This document shows positions 26,548 to 34,587 of a stretch of 64,000 nucleotides of DNA, piece by piece. Below the pieces are notes generated by a model. It saw only the letters and a program-made list of their open reading frames with translations. It ran no database searches and was not told where the DNA came from. Source of the DNA: Rhodococcus sp. 4CII (lineage in GTDB: Bacteria; Actinomycetota; Actinomycetes; Mycobacteriales; Mycobacteriaceae); the NCBI RefSeq assembly GCF_014256275.1, contig NZ_JACCFE010000002.1:2976001-3040000 (forward strand), read 5' to 3'. Both the position numbers and the translations under genes were made by a program. Within the stretch, counting starts at the first letter, position 1; each line of letters opens with the position of its first letter.

Positions 26548-26846
26548 CGAAGAAGTTCGAGATCGGCGACCGCGTCACCGTCAAGCATGCGACGTCGATG
26601 TTCCATACCCGGACCCAGGCATTCATCCGCGGACACACCGGCGTCGTCGTCGAACACCGCCCGGAGTGGGTGATTCCCGAGGACGAGGCTTGGGGGCGGG
26701 TGGACGACGGACGGACCGAACCGTTCTACGTCGTCCGCTTCCAGCAGACCGACCTGTGGCCCCGCTACACCGGATTCGAGATCGACACTTTGGAAACCGA
26801 GTGCTCCGAGCGCTGGCTCGAGCCGGCAGGAGAGGCGGACACATGA
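26544..26846 (+). CDS. scnA: Thiocyanate hydrolase alpha subunit
   Basis: A 100-residue protein equivalent to the C-terminal SH3-like part of nitrile hydratase beta. KFEIGDRVTVKHATSMFHTRTQAFIRGHTGVVVEH is the barrel start. The segment FYVVRFQQTDLWPRYTGFEIDTLETECSERWLEPA matches the end of the thiocyanate hydrolase alpha subunit (DLWP and LETE..ERYLE). It is shorter than the T. thioparus subunit (about 126), lacking an N-terminal extension. Both ends overlap neighbours by four bases (ATGA), so the three subunits are translationally coupled. The subunit contributes to the wall of the cobalt site held by ScnC. Confidence 0.84.
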   Translation: MTKKFEIGDRVTVKHATSMFHTRTQAFIRGHTGVVVEHRPEWVIPEDEAWGRVDDGRTEPFYVVRFQQTDLWPRYTGFEIDTLETECSERWLEPAGEADT

Positions 26847-27532
26847 CGCATTCACACGACGATCACGCACCGATCCAGGCCTCGGAGGAAATCAGCGAAT
26901 TCGAGGTCCTGGAGACCGCCATCCGAGAACTGTCCATCGACAAGGGGCTGTTTTCCCGCGAGGATCACCGCCGCTTTTCGGAATGGGCCGAATCGGTAGG
27001 GCCGTCGGGTGGTTCGCGATTGGTCGCGAAGGCGTGGGTGGATCCGGAATTCAAGAAGCGACTGCTGGCCGACGGCACCGAGACCTGCAAGGAGGTGGGG
27101 ATCGACTGGCGCGACCCCACCGGGTCCGGCACGCCGAGCGACTACACGTACTTCTACGTGCTGGAGAATACCCCGAAGGTCCACAACGTGATCGTCTGCA
27201 CGTTGTGTTCGTGCTACCCGCGCCCGGTTCTCGGCATGTCTCCGGACTGGTACCGCACACCCAACTATCGCCGCCGGCTGGTGCGCTGGCCCCGCGAGGT
27301 GATCGCGGAATTCGGCCTGCACTTCCCGGCGGACGTCGAAGTGCGCGTGCATGATTCGAATCAGAAATCGCGGTTCATGGTGATGCCGATGCGCCCCGAG
27401 GGCACCGACGGGTGGAGCGAGGAACAGCTCGCTTCGATCGTCACCCGCGACACCATGATCGGCGTTGCCGTCCCGCAGGTCGACTGGACGGCAACCGCAC
27501 CACCCTCGGACAACGGAGGAACCGCACGATGA
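26843..27532 (+). CDS. scnC: Thiocyanate hydrolase gamma subunit (cobalt-binding)
   Basis: The catalytic 229-residue subunit, related to nitrile hydratase alpha. The metal motif VCTLCSCYPRPVLG contains the C-T-L-C-S-C claw, whose second and third cysteines are oxidised to sulfinic and sulfenic acid in the mature Co(III) enzyme; Thr in place of Ser marks the cobalt type. Downstream WYRTPNYRRRLVRWPREV and MRPEGTDGWSEEQL are typical of thiocyanate hydrolase rather than classic nitrile hydratase. A His/Asp N-terminus (MTHSHDDHAP) could bind metal. The reaction is thiocyanate plus water to carbonyl sulfide and ammonia. A low-molecular-weight nitrile hydratase is the main alternative. Confidence 0.88.
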   Translation: MTHSHDDHAPIQASEEISEFEVLETAIRELSIDKGLFSREDHRRFSEWAESVGPSGGSRLVAKAWVDPEFKKRLLADGTETCKEVGIDWRDPTGSGTPSDYTYFYVLENTPKVHNVIVCTLCSCYPRPVLGMSPDWYRTPNYRRRLVRWPREVIAEFGLHFPADVEVRVHDSNQKSRFMVMPMRPEGTDGWSEEQLASIVTRDTMIGVAVPQVDWTATAPPSDNGGTAR

Positions 27533-27864
27533 TGACGGACAAAGGTTACGACGTCATCCTGAACACGTTGACGCCGGAAACAACTCGCGACGACGTGACG
27601 CTACCGGACCTCGATCGCAAACCCGACCCGTGGGAATCGAGCATGCAGGCCACCGCGGAATGCCTCTCCTGGCGTGGCGCCTGGGACAATCTCGACAGGC
27701 GCCACACCGAGGACGAGCTGGGCGAAACCATCTACCGCGACTTCCCCGTCCGCTCCCGGTCCGTCGTCGCCACCGCTCACGCGCTGATGGACAAGGGCGT
27801 CATCAGCCCGGACGAACTGCAGGCGAAGATGGAGGAAGTGCGCGCTCGGTTCAACCGGCAGTAG
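27529..27864 (+). CDS. P15K-like thiocyanate hydrolase maturation/activator protein
   Basis: A 111-residue protein that repeats the architecture of ScnB: ATAECLSWRGAWDNLDRRHTEDELGE, then a basic segment, HALMDKGVISPDELQAKMEEVRARF. In cobalt nitrile hydratases and thiocyanate hydrolase a beta-like small protein (NhlE, P14K or P15K) carries cobalt to the alpha/gamma subunit by self-subunit swapping. Last position in the operon and ScnB similarity point to that role. ATG 27529 overlaps the scnC stop; GGAGGA precedes it. It converges with the osmC-like gene ten bases beyond its stop. Confidence 0.8.
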   Translation: MMTDKGYDVILNTLTPETTRDDVTLPDLDRKPDPWESSMQATAECLSWRGAWDNLDRRHTEDELGETIYRDFPVRSRSVVATAHALMDKGVISPDELQAKMEEVRARFNRQ

Positions 27865-27874
27865 CGGTCTGCAC

Positions 27875-28312
27875 TCAGGATTCGAGTGCCGCGTCCAGCG
27901 TGATCTCGACGCCGGTGAGTGCCTTGCTCACCGGGCACGACTCCTTCGCGGCCTGCGCGGCCTTGGCGAAGCCGTCGGCGTCGAGACCGTCCACCTCGCC
28001 ACGGACCGTCAGCTTGATGCCGGTGAGCTTGAAACCCGGGTTGTCCGGCCCGAGTGAGACATCGGCCTTGACCTCCAGGCTCTGCGGGGTTCCGCCGGCC
28101 TCCGCGATGAGTGCGGACAGCTGCATCGCGTAGCAGGACGAATGCGCCGCCGCGATCAGCTCCTCGGGGCTGGTGGTTCCACCCGCCTCCTCGGCCGCCC
28201 GCTTCGGGAACGAGACGTCGAAGGTCGCGACACCGGAACTGGTGAGTTCCACCTGGCCGCTTCCCTGTTCGAGCGATCCGTTCCAAGCAGTCCGTGCGGT
28301 ACGTGTCGGCAT
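27875..28312 (-). CDS. OsmC/Ohr family peroxiredoxin-like protein
   Basis: A 145-residue OsmC-family thiol peroxidase, acting on organic hydroperoxides in the cytoplasm. The two redox cysteines are in HSSCYAMQLS and KESCPVSKAL. TSPEELIAAAHSSC is the family signature, and the length is typical of OsmC. ATG at 28312 (MPTRTARTAWNGSL) is preferred over an in-frame upstream extension that lacks family similarity. It lies 40 bases beyond the 3' end of the WYL regulator on the same strand and may be partly co-transcribed with it. Confidence 0.9.
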   Translation of the reverse strand: MPTRTARTAWNGSLEQGSGQVELTSSGVATFDVSFPKRAAEEAGGTTSPEELIAAAHSSCYAMQLSALIAEAGGTPQSLEVKADVSLGPDNPGFKLTGIKLTVRGEVDGLDADGFAKAAQAAKESCPVSKALTGVEITLDAALES

Positions 28313-28352
28313 GCCACATCCTCTCGTGATTCTTCGGGTGTACGTGTCGAAC

Positions 28353-29303
28353 CTACTCGTACCGGGCGGACATCCGCAGCGCCCGAGAACGCAGGGCGGC
28401 CCGCAGATCGTCCGGTGCCAGCACTTCCGCGTCCGCACCGAACGACCACAGCACCCCACTCGCGTGGGCGTCGTCGCCGAACACGACTTCCAGGCGCACC
28501 CGGTCGTCGTCGAACGGTCCCTCGGATCGGACGTCGAAGACGCGCTCCACCAGATCGTCGCGTCGCTCCCGGCGGACGAGGATGTCGGCGAGCACCGGTG
28601 TCCCCCGCGCCCGGAATTCCGCGCGGCGACGTTCCCAGATCGCGGCGAGGTCGATGTCGGCGGATCGCTGGGCGGGCTCGTCGAGTTCGCGAACGTCCTC
28701 GATCCGGTCGAGCCGATAGGTCCGGTCTCGTCCGGCGTCCGTCGCCACCAGGTACCACCGTCCCGCCGCGTGGATCAGGCCCTGCGGGTCCACGACGCGC
28801 CAGGCGGCATCGTCGCCCCGCGACGCGTAGAGGATGCTCAGCCGCCGTCCCACGAACACCGCCTGCTGGATCAACCCCAGATGGTCGTCGACCTGTTGCG
28901 CATCGGTCAGCCACGTGCCCTGAGTGACGAATACCCGCTCAGCCACCTTCGTCGCCGCCGCGCGGTGCGCGTCCGGCATCGCCGCCACCACCTTGCGCAT
29001 CGCCGACGCGAACGCGGGCGCCATGCCCAGCGATTCCGATGTCACCGCCGAACCCGCCGCCAGGAGTGCCTTCGCCTCGTCGACCGTCAGACCGGTGAGG
29101 TCGGTGGTGAATCCCGGAAGCAGTTCGAAACCGCCGTCCCGGCCCCGTTCGGCAAAGACCGGGATTCCCGCCGTCGACAACGCGTCGATGTCCCGCAGCA
29201 CCGTGCGGGGCGACACCTCGAGTTCGCGGGCCAGGGCCGAAGCGGACATCCGCCCGCGGTTGCGGAGCAGGAGGACGAGCGAGAGCAGGCGGTCGGCGCG
29301 CAT
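28353..29303 (-). CDS. WYL-domain (YafY/DeoR-like HTH) transcriptional regulator
   Basis: A 316-residue regulator. The N-terminal HTH_11-type domain reads MRADRLLSLVLLLRNRGRMSASALARELEVSPRTVLRDIDALSTAGIPVFAERGRDGGFEL. The WYL domain follows (LIHAAGRWYLVATDAGRDRTYRLDRIEDVREL), then a C-terminal WCX-like region. Such regulators often control the divergent neighbour, here the DinB-like gene at 29366. A perfect 11-bp inverted repeat lies immediately upstream of its start codon. The inducer is unknown. ATG at 29303 fits the family N-terminus exactly. Confidence 0.9.
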   Translation of the reverse strand: MRADRLLSLVLLLRNRGRMSASALARELEVSPRTVLRDIDALSTAGIPVFAERGRDGGFELLPGFTTDLTGLTVDEAKALLAAGSAVTSESLGMAPAFASAMRKVVAAMPDAHRAAATKVAERVFVTQGTWLTDAQQVDDHLGLIQQAVFVGRRLSILYASRGDDAAWRVVDPQGLIHAAGRWYLVATDAGRDRTYRLDRIEDVRELDEPAQRSADIDLAAIWERRRAEFRARGTPVLADILVRRERRDDLVERVFDVRSEGPFDDDRVRLEVVFGDDAHASGVLWSFGADAEVLAPDDLRAALRSRALRMSARYE

Positions 29304-29321
29304 GCGACAAAGTCTCGCAGA

Positions 29322-29348
29322 AATACATGACAGCAGATGTCATGTATT
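29322..29348. promoter_or_regulatory. Palindromic operator between WYL regulator and DinB-like gene
   Basis: AATACATGACA and TGTCATGTATT form a perfect 11-bp inverted repeat separated by GCAGA, 18 bases from each divergent start codon. The site is AT-rich relative to its surroundings. Its position suggests that the WYL regulator represses both genes from here. Confidence 0.65.
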
Positions 29349-29365
29349 GCCGCGATAGTTGCCTC

Positions 29366-29947
29366 ATGACAAACATGACAGATCCCCGACCCCTGTACCG
29401 CGACGCCCTCGCCTGGACCACCGGCCTCATCGACACCGTGCGTGAAGACCAGCTGACGGCGTCGACACCGTGCGCCGACTTCGACGTCCGCACCCTCCTC
29501 GGCCACCTGGTCGCGACAGTGGAACGCGCCCGAGTGATCGGCGAAGGCGGCGACCCGGGCACGGTTCCGCTGGTCGTCACCGACATCCCGGCGGGCGGGT
29601 ACGGCGACGCGTATCGTTCCGCGACCGAACGCATGTGGCCCGTCTGGACCGGCGACGACCGCCTGGACGCGACGGTGACCGCACCGTGGGGCTCTGTGCC
29701 CGGCCGGGCCGCGATCTGGGGCTACATCAACGAGACCCTGGTACACGGCTGGGACCTGGCGATTGCCACAGGGCAACCCTCCGAAACCCGCCCGGAACTG
29801 GCCGAGGCGATGCTCGAAGTCGCACGGCACGCGGTCCCCGCGGAGACCCGGGGTGGGCACGTGCCGTTCGCGGAGGTCGTCGAACCGCTGCCGACGGCGG
29901 GCCCCACCGAGCGGCTCGCCAACTGGTCGGGGCGCAAGAGCGTCTGA
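29366..29947 (+). CDS. TIGR03086-type metal-binding (mycothiol-dependent DinB-like) protein
   Basis: A 193-residue protein of the actinobacterial DinB/MDMPI superfamily. The N-terminal four-helix region has the landmarks TPCADFDVRTLLGHLVAT (metal-ligand His) and YINETLVHGWDLAIATGQP (second His), typical of TIGR03086 proteins. These proteins bind a divalent metal and some use mycothiol; the specific substrate is unknown. ATG at 29366 (MTNMTDPRPLYRDAL) is chosen because an upstream in-frame ATG lies inside the palindromic operator; ATG 29375 is also possible. It is probably regulated by the divergent WYL protein. Confidence 0.82.
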   Translation: MTNMTDPRPLYRDALAWTTGLIDTVREDQLTASTPCADFDVRTLLGHLVATVERARVIGEGGDPGTVPLVVTDIPAGGYGDAYRSATERMWPVWTGDDRLDATVTAPWGSVPGRAAIWGYINETLVHGWDLAIATGQPSETRPELAEAMLEVARHAVPAETRGGHVPFAEVVEPLPTAGPTERLANWSGRKSV

Positions 29948-29957
29948 CCCCGCACAC

Positions 29958-29999
29958 ACGAACGGGCCGCCGGTGGTAAACCACCGGCGGCCCGTTCGT
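29958..29999. terminator. Bidirectional hairpin terminator
   Basis: A 19-bp perfect stem (ACGAACGGGCCGCCGGTGG with its complement) around a TAAA loop, in the 67-base gap between the convergent DinB-like gene and clpC1. It probably ends transcription from both sides; there is no long U-tract. Confidence 0.85.
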
Positions 30000-30014
30000 T
30001 CGACTACTGCCTGC

Positions 30015-32552
30015 TTACTCCGAGTCGGCTGCGCCCGACTTCGCCAGGTCGACCGGAACCTCGTCGGGCACCGTGACCGGCTTGGTCTCGCCGCGGAACG
30101 TGAACTTCGCGTCCTCGCCCGCACCTTCACCGTCCCAGTTGTCGACGTCGACGTACACGATCTGACCGGGTCCGACCTCGCCGAAGAGGATCTTCTCCGA
30201 CAGCTGGTCCTCGATCTCGCGCTGGATGGTGCGACGCAGCGGCCGTGCACCCAGGACCGGATCGAAGCCACGCTTGGCCAGCAGTGCCTTGGCCTTCTCG
30301 CTGACCTCCATCGTCATGTCCTTGTTCTTCAAGGCCACCTCGACGCGCGCGACCATCAGGTCCACCATCTGCACGATCTGCTCGGTGGTGAGCTGGTGGA
30401 ACACGACGATGTCGTCGATGCGGTTGAGGAACTCGGGACGGAAGTGCTTCTTCAGCTCGTCGTGCACCTTGAGCTTCATCCGCTCGTAGTTCGACTCGTC
30501 GCCCTTGCCGGACGTGAAGCCGAGACCCACAGCCTTGGAGATGTCCGAGGTGCCGAGGTTCGAGGTGAAGATGAGCACCGTGTTCTTGAAGTCCACGGTC
30601 CGGCCCTGACCGTCGGTGAGACGGCCGTCTTCGAGCACCTGCAGGAGGGTGTTGTAGATCTCCTGGTGTGCCTTCTCGATCTCGTCGAACAGGACCACGC
30701 TGAACGGCTTGCGACGCACCTTCTCGGTGAGCTGCCCGCCCTCTTCGTAGCCGACGTAGCCGGGAGGGGCACCGAACAGCCGCGACGCCGTGAAGCGGTC
30801 GTGGAACTCGCCCATGTCGATCTGGATGAGGGCGTCGTCCTCGCCGAACAGGAAGTTGGCGAGCGACTTGGCCAGCTCCGTCTTACCGACACCGGACGGG
30901 CCGGCGAAGATGAACGAACCGGACGGACGCTTCGGGTCCTTCAGGCCGGCACGGGTACGACGGATGGCCTTGGCGACAGCCTTGACCGCGTCTTCCTGAC
31001 CGATGATCCGCTTGTGCAGCTCCTCCTCCATGCGGAGCAGACGGGTGGTCTCCTCCTCGGTGAGCTTGAACACGGGGATGCCGGTCCAGTTACCCAGGAC
31101 CTCGGCGATCTGCTCGTCGTCGACCTCGGCGATGACATCCAGGTCACCGGAACGCCACTGCTTCTCCCGCTCCGCGCGCTGAGCGACGAGGGTCTTCTCC
31201 TTGTCGCGCAGGTTCGCGGCCTTCTCGAAGTCCTGCGCGTCGATCGCGGACTCCTTCTCGCGGCGGGCGTCGGCGATCTTGTCGTCGAACTCGCGGAGGT
31301 CCGGCGGTGCGGTCATCCGGCGGATGCGCATCCGGGCTCCGGCCTCGTCGATGAGGTCGATGGCCTTGTCCGGCAGGAAGCGGTCGTTGATGTAGCGGTC
31401 GGCGAGGGTGGCGGCGGCGACGAGAGCACCATCCGTGATGGATACGCGGTGATGTGCCTCGTAGCGGTCGCGCAGACCCTTGAGGATCTCGATGGTGTGC
31501 TCCACCGTCGGCTCGCCGACCTGCACCGGCTGGAACCGGCGCTCGAGGGCGGCGTCCTTCTCGATGTACTTGCGGTACTCGTCGAGGGTGGTGGCACCGA
31601 TCGTCTGCAGCTCACCACGGGCGAGCTTCGGCTTGAGGATCGAGGCCGCGTCGATGGCGCCCTCGGCCGCGCCTGCACCCACGAGGGTATGCAGCTCGTC
31701 GATGAACAGGATGATGTCGCCGCGGGTGTTGATCTCCTTGAGGACCTTCTTCAGGCGTTCCTCGAAGTCACCACGGTAACGGCTGCCGGCCACGAGCGAC
31801 CCGAGGTCGAGCGTGTACAGCTGCTTGTCCTTGAGCGTCTCGGGGACCTCGCCGTTGACGATGGCCTGAGCGAGACCCTCCACGACGGCGGTCTTACCGA
31901 CACCGGGCTCGCCGATCAGCACAGGGTTGTTCTTGGTACGGCGCGACAGCACCTGCATGACACGCTCGATTTCCTTCGAGCGGCCGATGACGGGGTCGAG
32001 TTTGCCCTCGAGGGCTGCCTGGGTGAGGTTACGACCGAACTGGTCGAGCACCAGCGACGTGGACGGGGTGCCCGCCTCGCCGCGCGTGCCGCCGGACTCG
32101 GCCGGCTCCTTGCCCTGGTACCCGGAGAGCAGCTGGATGACCTGCTGACGCACCCGGTTGAGGTCGGCGCCGAGCTTGACCAGCACCTGCGCCGCGACGC
32201 CTTCACCCTCACGGATGAGGCCGAGCAGGATGTGCTCCGTACCGATGTAGTTGTGTCCGAGCTGCAGTGCCTCGCGCAGGCTGAGCTCCAGGACTTTCTT
32301 GGCACGCGGGGTGAAGGGGATGTGGCCGGACGGGGCCTGCTGGCCCTGGCCGATGATCTCCTCGACCTGGCTGCGCACTCCTTCGAGGGAGATGCCCAAC
32401 GACTCCAGCGACTTGGCAGCGACACCTTCGCCCTCGTGAATGAGGCCGAGCAGGATGTGCTCCGTACCGATGTAGTTGTGGTTGAGCATCCTGGCTTCTT
32501 CTTGAGCCAGGACAACAACGCGCCGTGCGCGATCGGTGAACCTCTCGAACAT
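30015..32552 (-). CDS. clpC1: ATP-dependent Clp protease ATPase subunit ClpC1
   Basis: An 845-residue Hsp100 unfoldase that feeds proteins to ClpP1P2. In order: the N-domain with two Clp repeats (MFERFTDRARRVVVLAQEEARMLNHNYIGTEHILLGL), D1 with Walker A GEPGVGKTAV and Walker B ILFIDELHTL, the UVR-containing middle coiled-coil (EKESAIDAQDFEKAANLRDKEK), and D2 with GPSGVGKTEL and VVLFDEIEKAH. The C-terminus is short and acidic/serine-ended (KSGAADSE). It is essential in mycobacteria and the target of cyclomarin-type antibiotics. It is monocistronic, with a long upstream region and a strong hairpin terminator. Confidence 0.98.
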   Translation of the reverse strand: MFERFTDRARRVVVLAQEEARMLNHNYIGTEHILLGLIHEGEGVAAKSLESLGISLEGVRSQVEEIIGQGQQAPSGHIPFTPRAKKVLELSLREALQLGHNYIGTEHILLGLIREGEGVAAQVLVKLGADLNRVRQQVIQLLSGYQGKEPAESGGTRGEAGTPSTSLVLDQFGRNLTQAALEGKLDPVIGRSKEIERVMQVLSRRTKNNPVLIGEPGVGKTAVVEGLAQAIVNGEVPETLKDKQLYTLDLGSLVAGSRYRGDFEERLKKVLKEINTRGDIILFIDELHTLVGAGAAEGAIDAASILKPKLARGELQTIGATTLDEYRKYIEKDAALERRFQPVQVGEPTVEHTIEILKGLRDRYEAHHRVSITDGALVAAATLADRYINDRFLPDKAIDLIDEAGARMRIRRMTAPPDLREFDDKIADARREKESAIDAQDFEKAANLRDKEKTLVAQRAEREKQWRSGDLDVIAEVDDEQIAEVLGNWTGIPVFKLTEEETTRLLRMEEELHKRIIGQEDAVKAVAKAIRRTRAGLKDPKRPSGSFIFAGPSGVGKTELAKSLANFLFGEDDALIQIDMGEFHDRFTASRLFGAPPGYVGYEEGGQLTEKVRRKPFSVVLFDEIEKAHQEIYNTLLQVLEDGRLTDGQGRTVDFKNTVLIFTSNLGTSDISKAVGLGFTSGKGDESNYERMKLKVHDELKKHFRPEFLNRIDDIVVFHQLTTEQIVQMVDLMVARVEVALKNKDMTMEVSEKAKALLAKRGFDPVLGARPLRRTIQREIEDQLSEKILFGEVGPGQIVYVDVDNWDGEGAGEDAKFTFRGETKPVTVPDEVPVDLAKSGAADSE

Positions 32553-33056
32553 CGCTCTCCCTCACACTTTCCGACGTGCAGTCACGAGACCGGGTGTCTC
32601 GTCCCTGTTCGCCGCGTTTCGCTCCGGCACTACAAGCAGATCGCCAACGCCTGCTCCGAGGGCAGAAGCCTCGAACCGACGAAGGTTCCACGACCCCATC
32701 TATTACTGTAGTTGGCTGCCGATCGACCTGCTGCCCCTCCACCCCTTTAGGTGGGGGAGCAGGCCTGCTTACCCGTATTCAACGCCCCAGCTCCGGCAAT
32801 CGTTTCCCTTTCGCTGTACGCCTGGAGCGAACAGGTCGGGCAAAGGCGATCGGACCACCATTTCGTAGCCACCGGAGTGATCGAGGTCGGCGACCCGCGC
32901 CCCGAAGGGCGCGAGGCCTGCGTATCCGGACAGGGTATGTCGGCGAGCTGTGAATTCGCTACCCGTTCGTTTCCGTCGGTGTCGTCGTCCATACCAGCGG
33001 GTTGGTCCGAACTCCCCCGGTAACCGGCAGCGCAGCAGGATGAAGTCCGGGGCGGG
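32553..33056. other. Gene-free region upstream of clpC1
   Basis: No open frame here has coding character. The region must hold the clpC1 promoter and 5' leader. An imperfect hairpin (CCTGCTGCCCCTCCACC around 32728 pairing with GGTGGGGGAGCAGG ending near 32763) may terminate the lipase transcript or structure the clpC1 leader. I see no clear ClgR-type palindrome. Confidence 0.5.
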
Positions 33057-33998
33057 CTACCCCGCGACAGGCGCGACGAACCGGCACGGCACGTCGCGCG
33101 GATGCCCGGGATCGAGCGCATTCAGGACGAAACCCGCGGCGCGTGCCGAACCCGCCACCGCGACGTGGTCGGAGTAGTCCTGCTCGCATCCGTCCTGCAC
33201 GACGATGTTGGTGGTGGTCGGTCCCGGTTCGATGCCGCTCGTGTACGGGACGACGAGTTCGTCGTAGCGGGTGGTGATGTTCGTGTAGTCGATGCCGGGA
33301 GCGTAGACGCCACCTGCACGCATCCGGTCGATGAACGCCGAACCCTGCAGCATCTCGGGGCAGGCCCCACAGACGGGGAAACCGGCCGCCACCTCGTCGT
33401 CGATGCCGAGCGAGCGCATGAACCGGCCGGCACTGACCTGATCGTTTCCGTACGTGCCGTGCCACGGCGGCGCGAGCGACACGATCTTCGCCACCTTGCC
33501 GGCACCGCCGAAGAACTTCACGTAGTTGTTCGCCTGCACGGTGCCCTGGGAATGTCCCACCAGGTCGACCTTCGACGCCCCCGTGCTCGACAGCACCTCG
33601 TCGACGAAGGCGGCGATCTGAGCGGTGCCTTCGTCGATCGGCGTCATCCCACCGATCGCATCCAGCGGCCACGGCAGGTCGGGGAAATTGCCGTAGGTGA
33701 GGGCGTACACGCAGTAGCCCGCGTTGGCGAGAAGCGGCGAGTAGACCGCCCAGTTGGTTTGCCGTGCGCCCCCGGTGCCGTGGACGAGGACCACGGGTTC
33801 GGGGTGGGCGTCACTCGGCCGGCAGGACCAGTCGTTCGAACCGGGCGCCGAACCGCCCGGATTCCCCAGTTCGAGCGGCACACCGGCGAGGAAGGAATCG
33901 GGAACCGGATAGACGGGCGCCGCGGTCGCCACCCCCGCGCCCGCCCACATCACGAATGCCAGGATCAGGATTCCCGATACGGACACGAAGCGACGCAC
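33057..33998 (-). CDS. Secreted lipase/esterase (lipase class 2-like alpha/beta hydrolase)
   Basis: A 313-residue exported hydrolase. Residues 1-27 are a classic signal peptide (MRRFVSVSG, hydrophobic core, ATAAP). The mature part has VVLVHGTGGARQTNW (oxyanion loop), the nucleophile elbow VGHSQGT, and DHVAVAG near the end supplying the catalytic His. Cys pairs (VCGACP, DGCEQD) suggest disulfides as in Streptomyces and actinobacterial EstA/LipA-type lipases. It likely hydrolyses acylglycerols or other esters outside the membrane. Start GTG at 33998. It has no close operon partner; lsr2 ends 100 bases upstream. Confidence 0.88.
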   Translation of the reverse strand: MRRFVSVSGILILAFVMWAGAGVATAAPVYPVPDSFLAGVPLELGNPGGSAPGSNDWSCRPSDAHPEPVVLVHGTGGARQTNWAVYSPLLANAGYCVYALTYGNFPDLPWPLDAIGGMTPIDEGTAQIAAFVDEVLSSTGASKVDLVGHSQGTVQANNYVKFFGGAGKVAKIVSLAPPWHGTYGNDQVSAGRFMRSLGIDDEVAAGFPVCGACPEMLQGSAFIDRMRAGGVYAPGIDYTNITTRYDELVVPYTSGIEPGPTTTNIVVQDGCEQDYSDHVAVAGSARAAGFVLNALDPGHPRDVPCRFVAPVAG

Positions 33999-34098
33999 AG
34001 CTACCCCCAGCCTTACCCGATTATCGGATCAGAGCGGGACGGTAACAGCCCAGGTCGCTTCGCGGAGCGGATCAGAGAATTTCGTTCCCAGCTAACTT

Positions 34099-34449
34099 TC
34101 AGTTCGCCTTGTTGTAGGCGTCGATTATTTCGGCGGAGATACGGCCACGGGCAGAAACCTTTTTGTTGTTCTTCCGCGCCCATTCACGGATCGCGGCACT
34201 CTGCTCGCGATCGACCGAAACTCTGGACTTGGTGGCCGCGGGAGCTGCCACCGCCTTGCCGCGCTTGCGCGAGCTCACCTTGCGGGCGTGAGAAACCCAC
34301 ACGTCGAGCTGCTCGCGCAATTTCGCCGCATTCTCCGAGGAAAGGTCGATCTCGTACTGAACACCGTCGAGTCCGAACTCGACCGTCTCGTCGGCAGACG
34401 CCTCTTGATCGACATCGTCGATCAAGGTGACCGTGACCTTCTTTGCCAT
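34099..34449 (-). CDS. lsr2: Lsr2, nucleoid-associated xenogeneic silencer
   Basis: A 116-residue H-NS-like protein. The N-terminal MAKKVTVTLIDDVDQEASADETVEFGLDGVQYEIDLS is the dimerisation/oligomerisation domain. The C-terminal DNA-binding domain holds the AT-hook-like RGR motif (KVSARGRISAEIIDAY) that inserts in the minor groove. ATG at 34449 fits the family exactly. The position between clpC1 and lysS is the mycobacterial one. Lsr2 silences lower-GC, horizontally acquired DNA, so it may control the 9-21 kb island in this same window. Confidence 0.97.
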   Translation of the reverse strand: MAKKVTVTLIDDVDQEASADETVEFGLDGVQYEIDLSSENAAKLREQLDVWVSHARKVSSRKRGKAVAAPAATKSRVSVDREQSAAIREWARKNNKKVSARGRISAEIIDAYNKAN

Positions 34450-34587
34450 GGGATGAATTTCCTCTCGAATGAAGCGACGTCTCATCGTCAACGTGAGCTA
34501 CGACCCGGAGGTAACCATACCCCTGTTCTTCCGAATCGGAATACGAGGAATGGATCTAATTCAACCGCGCGAATTCACCCTGGTGAA

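Noticed and set aside
26104..27532. Interpretation as a classic nitrile hydratase
   Set aside because: The beta chain is split in two, the gene order is scnB-scnA-scnC-P15K, and ScnC segments match thiocyanate hydrolase better; it is kept only as an alternative.
29763..32711. A very long open frame (982 codons) on the plus strand opposite clpC1
   Set aside because: It is antisense to the conserved clpC1, has no recognisable domain and arises from codon bias in high-GC DNA.
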